Notes under the pieces: generated by a model
The model's input: the letters and a program-made list of their open reading frames with translations, nothing else
What the model was told of the DNA's origin: nothing
The model's database searches: none
Part shown: positions 48,977-57,576 of the stretch, piece by piece
How the letters are laid out: the number at the start of each line of letters is the position of its first letter
How positions within the stretch are numbered: position 1 is the first letter of the stretch
Translations under genes and position numbers: made by a program
Origin: G965267185 sp965267185
GTDB lineage: Bacteria; Pseudomonadota; Alphaproteobacteria; UBA6615
Length of the DNA stretch: 64,000 nucleotides
Direction of reading: 5' to 3'
Assembly: GCA_965267185.1 (NCBI GenBank)
Contig: OZ253937.1
Coordinates: 1,488,001 to 1,552,000 of the forward strand

Positions 48977-49984
48977 ATGACAGCTGAAGCCACATTAAAC
49001 GGGCAAATCGAACCGACACCGCGTGCTAGCCGCGACGCGACGCGGGCACAAGGTATTAAGCGCTTTAAGTGGGCGGTGCTATCGCCTTTCCTGGCGTTGA
49101 TGGCCTTTATCTTGGTGCCAGCCCTGTTCCTGCAGATCTTCTTTTCGTTCTTCCAGTTTTCGATCTTCGACGCCGGTGATTCGGATACCTTCAGTGCTTA
49201 CTTCCAAGCCTCGGAGTTCATCGGTATCGATTTGTTCCGGGACGTCTTCACCGACAACCGATTCGGCGCGGCGATTATTCGCTCGCTGCTGTTCGCCGCC
49301 GGGTCGACAATCGGCTGCTTCATCTTCGGTTTCGGCCTTGCTCTGCTGATGTACCGGCCGTTCCGCGGGCAGGCGATCTATTACATCTTTTTCATCCTGC
49401 CGATGCTGACGGTGCCGATCGTGATCGCCTACACCGGCGAGATGATCCTCTATCAAAATGGTCCGCTCAACGACATCCTATCGCGGCTGTCCGGCCTACG
49501 TGTCGAAGCGCAGTTCCTCTACAAGCAAGAAGTCGCGCTCACGACGATCATGTTCCTCGAAATCTGGAACTGGACCCCGTTCAGCTTCATTATCATGATG
49601 GCGGGCTTGGCCGCCTTGCCGAAGGAACCGCAGGAAGCGGCAAAAATTCTCGGCGCCAGCCAATGGCGCATCTTCTGGGAAATTCAGGTGCCGTTGCTGC
49701 GGCCGGTCATCCTGCTTGCCCTTATCCTGCGTTTCCTGGAAGCGATGGCGGAGTTTCCGAAAACCTGGGGTTTGCTTCAGGGCGGCCCCGGATCGGCCAC
49801 AGAAACCATACCCGTCTATATCTTCCTAACCACGTGGCAATACTTCGATATCTCCTATGGCGCGGCGCTTTCCTATGTCGTGCTGCTCCTCATGATCGCG
49901 ATCGTTATGGGTGGTATCTATCTGCTTCGCCGTGAGAAGAAGAGCCTCGACGCCATGTACACCGCGAAGCCTCAGGAAAGCTGA
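48977..49984 (+). CDS. Carbohydrate-type ABC transporter permease, MalF/UgpA family
   Basis: Inner-membrane subunit of an ABC importer, 335 residues, six predicted helices after a hydrophilic start of about 30 residues. The EAA loop that contacts the ATPase is visible (PQEAAKILGASQWRIFWEIQ near 218-237). The ending LPEP-like TETIPVYIFLTTWQYFDISYGAALS stretch is typical of the sugar permease group. ATG behind AGGGAAG. First intact gene of a three-gene importer operon; the substrate class (sugar, polyol or similar) is inferred from family. Confidence 0.94.
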   Translation: MTAEATLNGQIEPTPRASRDATRAQGIKRFKWAVLSPFLALMAFILVPALFLQIFFSFFQFSIFDAGDSDTFSAYFQASEFIGIDLFRDVFTDNRFGAAIIRSLLFAAGSTIGCFIFGFGLALLMYRPFRGQAIYYIFFILPMLTVPIVIAYTGEMILYQNGPLNDILSRLSGLRVEAQFLYKQEVALTTIMFLEIWNWTPFSFIIMMAGLAALPKEPQEAAKILGASQWRIFWEIQVPLLRPVILLALILRFLEAMAEFPKTWGLLQGGPGSATETIPVYIFLTTWQYFDISYGAALSYVVLLLMIAIVMGGIYLLRREKKSLDAMYTAKPQES

Positions 49985-50005
49985 GCGAGGGAGGGAGACG
50001 GCATC

Positions 50006-50911
50006 ATGGCTATGACAATGACCCAACGGCGGCAGGCATTCTCGGTCTTCCGCTACTTCGTCCTCACGATCTGGCTGCTCATCGTGGCGTTTCCGATCTT
50101 TTGGATGGTCTCGACATCGTTCAAGCCCGACCGCGAGTGGTTCGCCTGGCCTCCGGTCTACATCTCGGAAAACGCGACCCTGCGCAATTATCTGAACGTG
50201 TGGGACCCAAGTTTCAACGAATACGCAACCGATGAAGAAACCAAGGAACTGGGCCAGTATACGCAGTCGCTGCAACGGCCTTGGGAAGCGCTCGGCAACA
50301 GTGCGTTGATCTCGGTAATCTCGACATCGCTCGCCGTTCTGTTCGGTTCGATCCTCGCCTACGGCGTGTCGCGCCATCAGATATTGTCCGAAGCGCGAAT
50401 GTTCCAATTGTTGATGTTACGCATGGTGCCGCCCATTGTGCTGATCGCACCGATCTCACTGTGGTACCGGCAGATCGGCTTGCTCGATAGTGTTACCGGG
50501 TTGGTCATTCTGTATTTTCTCACCACCCTGCCCTACGCGGTGTGGATGAGTAAGAGTTTCATCGATGAAGTGCCGCGAGAAATGGAGCAGGCCGCCGAGC
50601 TTCTCGGCGCCAGCCGGTGGCGAACGATCTGGGAAGTCGTATTGCCCCTGGTGCGCTCAGGCCTCGTGGCGACATTTTTGTTTATCTTGATCCTGACTTG
50701 GAGCGAATACCTGTTGGCTCTGCTGCTCTCGAAGACCGAGGTGCTAACGCTGCCGATCGAGCTATCCAAGTATCAAGGCTCGACCGAGGGCCGCGTTTAC
50801 GGACGCCAGGCGGCCCTATCGGTCGGCATTACGCTACCTTTGATCTTTGTCGGATTGCTAATCCGCAAACATCTGGCCCGCGGCTTTAGTTTTGGCATGG
50901 TAAGGAGGTAA
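50006..50911 (+). CDS. Carbohydrate-type ABC transporter permease, MalG/UgpE family
   Basis: Second membrane subunit, 301 residues, six predicted helices. The EAA loop reads MEQAAELLGASRWRTIWEVV near 194-213. The periplasmic segment after helix 1 (FKPDREWFAWPPVY) is typical of the MalG group. It begins 21 bases after the first permease, behind GAGGGAGGG, and ends six bases before the ATPase gene. Confidence 0.94.
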   Translation: MAMTMTQRRQAFSVFRYFVLTIWLLIVAFPIFWMVSTSFKPDREWFAWPPVYISENATLRNYLNVWDPSFNEYATDEETKELGQYTQSLQRPWEALGNSALISVISTSLAVLFGSILAYGVSRHQILSEARMFQLLMLRMVPPIVLIAPISLWYRQIGLLDSVTGLVILYFLTTLPYAVWMSKSFIDEVPREMEQAAELLGASRWRTIWEVVLPLVRSGLVATFLFILILTWSEYLLALLLSKTEVLTLPIELSKYQGSTEGRVYGRQAALSVGITLPLIFVGLLIRKHLARGFSFGMVRR

Positions 50912-50917
50912 CCAGCT

Positions 50918-51988
50918 GTGTCTCGTATCGAACTTGCAAACTTGCGTAAGGAATACGGCAACGTCGTCGCCGTAAATAACCTCAACCTGACCATCGATGA
51001 CGGCGAGTTTATCGTTTTGGTTGGCCCCTCAGGCTGCGGCAAAACTACGACGTTGCGCATGATTGCAGGCTTCGAGGATCCGACGGCGGGCGAAATACGC
51101 ATCGATGGAAACGTTGTCAACGAGCTCGAACCGCGCGACCGCGATTTGGGAATGGTGTTCCAAAGCCATGCGCTGTTTCCGCACAAAAACGTGGCCGACA
51201 ACATCGCGTTCGGACTGCGGATGAAAAAGGTGCCGAAGGAAGAGCAGGGCCGCAAGGTGCAGGAAGTTTCCGAACTGGTCCGCATCACCCACTTGCTCGG
51301 CAAAATGCCAGCGCAGTGTTCGGGTGGTGAGTCCCAGCGCATCGCGTTGGCCCGCACCTTGGTCACCGAGCCGTCGAATTTCTTGCTCGATGAGCCTCTG
51401 TCGAGTCTCGACGCCAAACTGCGCCGCGAACTGCGGGCGGAATGCGACCGGCTGCATGAGGAGCTGCAAAAGACCTTCGTCTACGTGACGCACGATCAGG
51501 AAGAGGCGATGACCTTGGCCGACCGCATCGTGGTGATGGACAAGGGAGACATTGTGCAGATGGGTTCGCCGCTCGAGATCTATAGCGATCCCGTGTCGTA
51601 CTTCGTCGCCGATTTCTTCGGCAACCCGGCCATGAATCTGATCGAGGGCGAATATGTTCAAAACGGCGCCGGTGCGGAATTTCGCAGCGAATCGTTCACC
51701 GTGCCACTACCCGGGCAATTCAAAGACACGCCACCGGGTAAAGGCACCTTCGGAATCCGCCCGGAAAACGTCAAAGTAAGCAAAGCAAACGGCGGAGACA
51801 CCCGCAAAGTGGGATTGGTCGAGCCGCTGGGCAAGGACACCCTGCTGTACTTCGAAACGACGGCGGAGCGTCCCTTCGTCGCGGTTGTCGAGGGCACCGA
51901 ACCGCACACCGCCGGAGAACCGGTCGAATTGTCGTTCCCCGACGAAAACATGTTCTTGTTCGACGCGAGCGGCGACCGCATCCGTTAG
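50918..51988 (+). CDS. ABC transporter ATP-binding protein, MalK/UgpC family
   Basis: ATPase of the importer, 356 residues. Walker A GPSGCGKT at 36-43, signature CSGGESQ at 134-140 (Glu in place of the common Gln), Walker B FLLDEP at 155-160, H192 in YVTHDQEEA. The C-terminal third is the OB-fold (TOBE) regulatory domain seen in MalK-type proteins (GTFGIRPENVKV). GTG start behind AAGGAGG. The operon ends in a terminator 25 bases later. Confidence 0.95.
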   Translation: MSRIELANLRKEYGNVVAVNNLNLTIDDGEFIVLVGPSGCGKTTTLRMIAGFEDPTAGEIRIDGNVVNELEPRDRDLGMVFQSHALFPHKNVADNIAFGLRMKKVPKEEQGRKVQEVSELVRITHLLGKMPAQCSGGESQRIALARTLVTEPSNFLLDEPLSSLDAKLRRELRAECDRLHEELQKTFVYVTHDQEEAMTLADRIVVMDKGDIVQMGSPLEIYSDPVSYFVADFFGNPAMNLIEGEYVQNGAGAEFRSESFTVPLPGQFKDTPPGKGTFGIRPENVKVSKANGGDTRKVGLVEPLGKDTLLYFETTAERPFVAVVEGTEPHTAGEPVELSFPDENMFLFDASGDRIR

Positions 51989-52013
51989 TGGGCAAACATA
52001 TGAAGAAATAAAC

Positions 52014-52052
52014 AAAGCACCGCGGATCGGTTTCCGGTTCGCGGTGCTTTTT
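52014..52052 (+). terminator. Rho-independent terminator after ABC operon
   Basis: Stem AAAGCACCGCG / CGCGGTGCTTT (11 bp) around a 15-base loop, followed by TTTTT. The next gene starts 18 bases later. Confidence 0.92.
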
Positions 52053-52069
52053 ACTTGGGGGGAAGAAAT

Positions 52070-52870
52070 ATGCCGATCGTCAATACCGGCCGGTTCGACA
52101 TCAACTATATCGAGGATGGCGATGGCTATCCGGTCGTTCTCATCCACGGCCTCGCCGGCGACCATACCGCGTGGCTGCCACAGGTTGCGGCGCTGAAAGA
52201 CGACTACCGGGTCATCGCTTTCGACAATCCGGGGTCCGGCGACAGCTCCACAGTTGATGACCCGGCGACCACCGCCGATCTGGCCGACGCCACATTGGGG
52301 CTGATGGACAAGCTGGGCATCGAGCGCGCCCATGTGATCGGCCGTTCGATGGGCGGGGCTGTTGCCCAGTATATGGCGCTCAAGGCGCCCGACCGGCTGC
52401 AGTCGATGGCCATGGCGGCGTCATTCGCCCGCCTCGATCCGGTCGGTGCGCAAGTTATCACCAACCTGCAGCAGTTGCTCCGATGGCGGCCGAACTGGGC
52501 CGAATGGGCGCCGCATGCCGTCTACCTGTTCGTCTCGCCGGCGTTCTACAACGAGAACCCTGAAATCATCTCGAAGATCACCGAGTTGGTTGGCGACGAA
52601 GGCCGCGACATGAGGTCGTACGACTATCTGGCGACTGCTTGTCTCGAACATGACGCGCTCGACCAGCTCGGCGAGATTGATACCCCGACCCTCGTCATGG
52701 GCGGGCGGGTCGACCCGATTTGCTCTATGACCGCGCAGAACTGGATGATGGACGCGCTGCCCAATGCGCAGCTCGAAGTGTTCGAGAAATCGAGCCATTT
52801 TTTCCTGATGGAAGAAGCTGAGAAGGCGCTCGCCACCATCAAGGACTGGCTGGCGAAGAACACGCCTTAA
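52070..52870 (+). CDS. Alpha/beta hydrolase, tandem copy 1
   Basis: A 266-residue alpha/beta hydrolase. Oxyanion HGLAG at 26-30, nucleophile S93 (GRSMGGAVAQ), acid in VMGGRVDPICS, His in EKSSHFFLMEEAE. No signal peptide. Its close copy follows 29 bases later. Such proteins include lactonases, esterases and C-C hydrolases; no single activity can be chosen. The terminator of the ABC operon lies just upstream, so this pair has its own promoter or uses read-through. Confidence 0.93.
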   Translation: MPIVNTGRFDINYIEDGDGYPVVLIHGLAGDHTAWLPQVAALKDDYRVIAFDNPGSGDSSTVDDPATTADLADATLGLMDKLGIERAHVIGRSMGGAVAQYMALKAPDRLQSMAMAASFARLDPVGAQVITNLQQLLRWRPNWAEWAPHAVYLFVSPAFYNENPEIISKITELVGDEGRDMRSYDYLATACLEHDALDQLGEIDTPTLVMGGRVDPICSMTAQNWMMDALPNAQLEVFEKSSHFFLMEEAEKALATIKDWLAKNTP

Positions 52871-52899
52871 ACAATCTCAGACGCATAAGGGGGAATCCG

Positions 52900-53700
52900 A
52901 TGCCGATCGCAGATTGCGGCCGCTTCAACGTGAACTATATCGAGCAGGGTGAAGGCTTTCCGGTCGTCCTGATCCACGGGCTGGCCGGCGACCACACCGC
53001 GTGGCTGCCGCAATTGGCGGCATTTAGCGACCGCCACCGGGTTGTTGCGATGGATAATCCGGGTTCCGGCGACAGCTCACCCGTCGAGGAGCCCTGCACC
53101 ACAGAAGAACTCGCCGACACCATGATCGCGCTGATGGACGCGCTCGATATCAACGCGGCCCACGTGGTCGGCCGCTCGCTCGGCGGGTTGATCGGCCAGC
53201 ATATGGCACTCAAAGCGCCCGAACGCGTTCATTCCCTAATCCTCGCCGCCTCCACGGCAACTGTCGACCCGATCGGCCGCCGTATCCTGGAAAACATGCG
53301 CGAGGTGCTGGAATGGCGCGATGACTGGACCGATTGGGCGCGCCATGCCGCCCATATGTTCGTTTCGCCGGCTTTCTATAATGACAATCCGGATACGATG
53401 GCGACAATCGAGGCGCTGGTCGGCAACGAAGCGCGGAGCCGGATTTCCTACATCAACTTGAACAACACCGCGCTGGCACACGACACCACCGACCGGCTCG
53501 GCGATATTAACTGCCCTACCCTTATTATGGGCGGCCGCTTCGATCCAATTTGTTCGATGCAGTGCACGGACGTGCTGTCGAACGGCATCGCCAACAGCCA
53601 AACCGTCGTGTTCGAGAAATCGAGCCACTTCTTCTTAATGGAAGAGGCCGAAAAATCGATGCAAACCTTGACTGACTGGTTCGCCAAGCATACGCCGTAG
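52900..53700 (+). CDS. Alpha/beta hydrolase, tandem copy 2
   Basis: A 266-residue paralogue of the preceding protein, with identical length and the same landmarks: LIHGLAGDHTAWLPQ, nucleophile Ser in GRSLGGLIGQ, acid in MGGRFDPICS and His in EKSSHFFLMEEAE. Sequence has diverged in the lid region (residues 120-190), where substrate choice is usually set, so the two may act on related but different esters or lactones. ATG behind AAGGGGGAA. Followed by a SnoaL-like gene. Confidence 0.93.
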   Translation: MPIADCGRFNVNYIEQGEGFPVVLIHGLAGDHTAWLPQLAAFSDRHRVVAMDNPGSGDSSPVEEPCTTEELADTMIALMDALDINAAHVVGRSLGGLIGQHMALKAPERVHSLILAASTATVDPIGRRILENMREVLEWRDDWTDWARHAAHMFVSPAFYNDNPDTMATIEALVGNEARSRISYINLNNTALAHDTTDRLGDINCPTLIMGGRFDPICSMQCTDVLSNGIANSQTVVFEKSSHFFLMEEAEKSMQTLTDWFAKHTP

Positions 53701-53754
53701 GCCAACCTCGTATCCGCGCCGGTCTACTGCGCGGAATGAAATGGTTGGCTGATA

Positions 53755-54174
53755 ATGAACCCAAAGCAAGTTGTCGAAAGCTGGATCGCCGCTTTCAACC
53801 GGCAGGATGCCGATGCTCTCGCGGCGCTATACGCCGAGGAAGCAACAAATTTTCAAGTGGCGTTCGAGCCGGTGGTCGGCCGCGATGCGATCCGGCAGAT
53901 GTTTGCCGAGGGCTTTGCCGGCTTTCCCGATATGGGTTTTGAGGTCGAGAACTTGCTGGAAGATGGCGAGTGGGCGGTCCTGGAATGGAAGGGTTGGGGT
54001 ACCCATCTCGGCGCGTTCGACGGCCATGCGCCGTCCGGTAAGGACTTCAAACTGCGCGGTTGCGGCTTCTTTCAAGTTCGCGACGGGCTAATCCAATACC
54101 AGCGGGGCTATTTTGACCGCGCCACCTGGTTCGGCCAAATCGGATTACCGCTGGAGGCCGGCCCCAACAGTTGA
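53755..54174 (+). CDS. SnoaL-like (NTF2-fold) protein
   Basis: A 139-residue protein of the NTF2/SnoaL group: N-terminal helix pair with WIAAFNRQDADALAALYAEEA, then VGRDAIRQMFAEGFAGFPDM and curved-sheet strands ending FQVRDGLIQYQRGYFD. SnoaL relatives act as aldol-type cyclases, isomerases or dehydratases, or simply bind ligands. Encoded 54 bases after the tandem hydrolases on the same strand. The stop abuts the stop of the convergent aminotransferase gene with no gap. Exact role unknown. Confidence 0.88.
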   Translation: MNPKQVVESWIAAFNRQDADALAALYAEEATNFQVAFEPVVGRDAIRQMFAEGFAGFPDMGFEVENLLEDGEWAVLEWKGWGTHLGAFDGHAPSGKDFKLRGCGFFQVRDGLIQYQRGYFDRATWFGQIGLPLEAGPNS

Positions 54175-55122
54175 CTATACGCGCGGTGTATCGATCACCG
54201 GGTATCTCGTGTACTGGCTGATCCAGTCGTAGCCGACCAATTCCACATAAGCGTCCATCAGCCGCTTGGTCACCGGGCCCGGAACGGCGCCACTGGCGAA
54301 TTCACGGCCGTTGATCGAACGGCACGGACAGATGCAGAAGCTGGTCGAGGTAATGAATGCCTCGTCGGCGTTGTAGGCATCGAACAGATCATAATCCTTC
54401 TCGGCAAAAGGAATGCCTTCCTTCTCAGCCAACTCGATCACTGTTTGCCGGCTCACCCCCGGTAAGACATAGCGCTCGTGCGGCGTGACCAGCCGCCCTT
54501 CGAAGACAAAGAAGACGTTGCTCCCGCGCCCCTCGGCAATATTGCCATTATGGTCGAGCAGCAGCGCAAACGCTTCGGGGTCCTGCGACGACACTTCGAG
54601 ATCGGCCATTATCAGATTGAGATAGTTGTGGGTTTTGGCGCGGGGGCTCACCATGTCGGGCGCGGTGCGGCGGGTCGACGACACAATGGCGTTGATGCCA
54701 TCGCGGTAAAGCTTGGCGCGCGTCGCCAACGGTAGCGGCAAGCACTCCACGATTACCGTTGGGCCCACATAGTCGGGCCAGGCAGAGCGCTCGTTGGGGT
54801 CTGTGATGCCCCGCGTGATCCGCTGCGAAATCCAATAATCCTCGTCATCGGCGATCAACGGCAAGTTGCGCGCAACGACCTCTTCGGTTACCGCCGCCAT
54901 CTCTTCGAGGGTTAGTCCGGGATCGATTCCGACATAGCGCAGCGAACGATAAAGCCGCTCGAGATGCTCTTGCAGCTTGAAGATCTTGTGGCCGAAGGTG
55001 CGCGTGGTATCGAACACGGCATCACCGTATTTCACGCCCCGGTCGCGAAACGGCAGGCGCGCCTCGTTCTCCGGTATGTAGTCCCCGTTCAGATAGACCG
55101 TACGCTGATTTGGAATGTTCAC
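54175..55122 (-). CDS. Class IV aminotransferase (branched-chain / D-amino acid type)
   Basis: PLP-dependent aminotransferase of 315 residues (fold type IV). The PLP lysine is K163 (SPRAKTHNYLNLIMAD) and the conserved glutamate lies in NGNIAEGRGSNVFFV. The start YLNGDYIPENEARLPFRDRG with GDAVFDTTR is typical. GTG at 55122 is used as start. BCAT-like, D-alanine-like and 4-amino-4-deoxychorismate lyase-like members cannot be separated safely. Divergent from the molybdenum hydroxylase large subunit gene, and not far from a Liv-type amino acid importer. Confidence 0.9.
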   Translation of the reverse strand: MNIPNQRTVYLNGDYIPENEARLPFRDRGVKYGDAVFDTTRTFGHKIFKLQEHLERLYRSLRYVGIDPGLTLEEMAAVTEEVVARNLPLIADDEDYWISQRITRGITDPNERSAWPDYVGPTVIVECLPLPLATRAKLYRDGINAIVSSTRRTAPDMVSPRAKTHNYLNLIMADLEVSSQDPEAFALLLDHNGNIAEGRGSNVFFVFEGRLVTPHERYVLPGVSRQTVIELAEKEGIPFAEKDYDLFDAYNADEAFITSTSFCICPCRSINGREFASGAVPGPVTKRLMDAYVELVGYDWISQYTRYPVIDTPRV

Positions 55123-55224
55123 GAATGCCCCACTTTCGGTTCTGACCCGTATTTTTTGCTCGGCAACGGCGCAACAAACCGCATAATAGCGTTACATAAC
55201 AAAAACGCATAAGGGGAGGCAGAG

Positions 55225-57567
55225 ATGGCGAAATACGGTGTGGGACAGCCGGTCCGGCGGACCGAGGATCCGCGGCTTTTGACCGGGCGCGGCAAGTTCA
55301 ACGACGATTACGCCGCCAACAACGCCGCGCATGGCTATGTGCTGCGTTCCCCCCATGCGCACGCCGATATAGTTTCCATCGACACGACCGCCGCCGCCGC
55401 CGCACCTGGCGTCTTGGGGATCTTCACCGGCGCCGATCTGGCCGGCGACGGAATTGGCGGTTTTCCGGGGCCGCCGCCTTTCTTCGCCGCGCTCACACGG
55501 CCGGACGGCTCACCCCTCAACTATCCGCCCCAGTATGCGCTCACCTCCGACCGCGCGCGCTATGTCGGTGACCCCGTCGCCTTTGTTGTCGCCGAAAGCC
55601 TCGACGCCGCAAAAGATGCGGCCGAAAAAATCGCGGTTACGTACAACGAGCTCCCGGCAATCGTCGACACGGCTAAGGCGATGAACCCCGACGCACCGCA
55701 ACTCTGGGAGGATGTTTCCAACAATTTCCTGTTCCAAGCGCAAATCGGCGATACCGCCGCAACCGACGCGGCATTCGAAAAGGCCGCCCATGTATCGCGA
55801 GTTTCGCTGGTCAATAACCGTGTCGTCCAAAACTCGATGGAGGCCCGCGGCGCCATCGGCGATTACGACGCCGCCGCCGACCGGTACACCCTCTATACCT
55901 CCAACCAGAACCGCCATCTGTTACGCGACTGGATCGCCGGCAGTTTCTTGAAATGCGAGCCGGAGAAGCTCCGCGTGCTGGTCGACGATGTCGGCGGTGG
56001 TTTCGGCATGAAGACCCATCCCTATCACGAGCAGGTGCTGGTGCTGTACGCCGCCAAGAAGCTGGGCCGGGCGGTGAAATGGATCAGCGACCGCACCGAG
56101 GCGTTCCAAAGCGATTTGCATGGGCGCGACCACCTCTCCGACTGCGAAATAGCGCTCGACGAGAACGGCAAGTTTCTGGCGGTGCGGGTCAACACGATTG
56201 CCGCGATCGGCGCCTATTCGTGCTCGGCCGGGGTCGCGATTCCGACCCAGGTGGGACCGAAGATCCTCACCAATGTCTATGACATCCCGGCTGCTGACGT
56301 GACCGTAAAATGCGTGATGACCAACACCGCGCCGGTGGGGCCCTATCGCGGGGCCGGCCGGCCCGAAGCGATTTACGTGATGGAGCGGCTGGTCGATGTG
56401 GCCGCCCACGATATGGGAATCGACCCGGTCGAGTTGCGGCGGCGCAATCTGATCCGTTCTGACCAGTTGCCCTACACAAATGCCATGGGCACGACCTACG
56501 ACAGCGGCGAGTTCGAAGCCAATATGGATGCCGCCATGAAGCTGGCGGATTGGGACAGCCACGAATCACGCCGCGCGGCAGCCCTGAAAAACGGCCGCCT
56601 CAGCGGTATCGCGCTGTCGCAGTACATCGAGACGACGGCCGGCAACCCCACCGAATCCGCCGAGGTTGAAGTCGAAGACGACAAGGTGATCGTGCGGGTC
56701 GGCACTCAGCCAATGGGCCAGGGTCACGACACATCGTTCATGCAGCTCATCTCGGAAAAACTCGGTGTCGACTTCGAAGCGGTCGAGATCGATACCAGCG
56801 ACAGCGACAATCTGCCCAGCGGCGGCGGCAGCCACGGCTCGCGCACCAGCCACATCGGCAGCGTTGCGGCGCTCAATTCGAGTGACGAGGTGATTCTCAA
56901 AGGTACGCGGATCGCCGGCGAAATGCTCGAGACCGCAAGCGACGATATCGAATTCACCGACGGTATGTTCCGCGTGAAAGGCACCGACCGCACAGTGAAC
57001 CTGTTCGATGTGGCGCGCGAGGCGCGGAACTCGACGAGTTTGCCGGAGGACCTGCAAGGCCCCCTTTCGGGTACCGATACGCACACGATCGAGCATTGGA
57101 GCTATCCCAACGGCTGTCATATCTGCGAGCTCGAGATCGAGCAGGATACGGGGGTGGTACACGTCGTGCGCTACTGCGCCGTCGACGATGTGGGACGGGT
57201 GATCAATCCCATGCTGGTCGCCGGTCAGGTTCATGGCGGCGTTGGCCAAGGGATCGGCCAGGCGCTGCTGGAGAATACCGTGTACGATCCTGACTCCGGC
57301 CAGCTGCTTAGCGCGTCGTTTATGGACTATACGATGCCGCGGGCCGACGACATTCCGTCGATGCAGATCGATACCAACGAAGTGCTCTGTAAGACCAACC
57401 TTCTGGGGGTCAAGGGCGCGGGCGAAGCCGGTGCGTTAGTCGCACCGCCGGTGGTGATCGCCGCAATCGCCGATGCGCTGCGCGACTACGGCGTAAGCCA
57501 TATCGACATGCCGGCGACGCCCGAGCGTATCTGGGAGATTATGCAGCAGCGCCAGGCCGCCGAATAA
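55225..57567 (+). CDS. Molybdenum hydroxylase large (molybdopterin) subunit, CoxL/xanthine dehydrogenase family
   Basis: Catalytic subunit of 780 residues. N-terminal hammerhead domain starts GVGQPVRRTEDPRLLTGRG. Molybdopterin-binding parts include GGGFGMKTHPYHEQ near 256-269, the loop PYRGAGRPEA at 373-382 and PMGQGHDTSF near 494-503. The base-catalyst Glu is E734 in VKGAGEAGAL. The loop reads PYRGAGR, not AYRCSFR, so this is not a form I CO dehydrogenase; it is a form II-like hydroxylase of unknown substrate. ATG behind AAGGGGAGG. No FAD or iron-sulphur subunit gene is adjacent; the only ones in the window are at 1964-3334. Confidence 0.95.
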   Translation: MAKYGVGQPVRRTEDPRLLTGRGKFNDDYAANNAAHGYVLRSPHAHADIVSIDTTAAAAAPGVLGIFTGADLAGDGIGGFPGPPPFFAALTRPDGSPLNYPPQYALTSDRARYVGDPVAFVVAESLDAAKDAAEKIAVTYNELPAIVDTAKAMNPDAPQLWEDVSNNFLFQAQIGDTAATDAAFEKAAHVSRVSLVNNRVVQNSMEARGAIGDYDAAADRYTLYTSNQNRHLLRDWIAGSFLKCEPEKLRVLVDDVGGGFGMKTHPYHEQVLVLYAAKKLGRAVKWISDRTEAFQSDLHGRDHLSDCEIALDENGKFLAVRVNTIAAIGAYSCSAGVAIPTQVGPKILTNVYDIPAADVTVKCVMTNTAPVGPYRGAGRPEAIYVMERLVDVAAHDMGIDPVELRRRNLIRSDQLPYTNAMGTTYDSGEFEANMDAAMKLADWDSHESRRAAALKNGRLSGIALSQYIETTAGNPTESAEVEVEDDKVIVRVGTQPMGQGHDTSFMQLISEKLGVDFEAVEIDTSDSDNLPSGGGSHGSRTSHIGSVAALNSSDEVILKGTRIAGEMLETASDDIEFTDGMFRVKGTDRTVNLFDVAREARNSTSLPEDLQGPLSGTDTHTIEHWSYPNGCHICELEIEQDTGVVHVVRYCAVDDVGRVINPMLVAGQVHGGVGQGIGQALLENTVYDPDSGQLLSASFMDYTMPRADDIPSMQIDTNEVLCKTNLLGVKGAGEAGALVAPPVVIAAIADALRDYGVSHIDMPATPERIWEIMQQRQAAE

Positions 57568-57576
57568 AACCGGCGG

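Noticed and set aside
55189..55208. GCGTT...AACGC repeat before the molybdenum hydroxylase large subunit
   Set aside because: Only five-base arms; too weak to call an operator.
55225..57567. Aerobic CO dehydrogenase (form I)
   Set aside because: The diagnostic AYRCSFR loop is absent; PYRGAGR is present.
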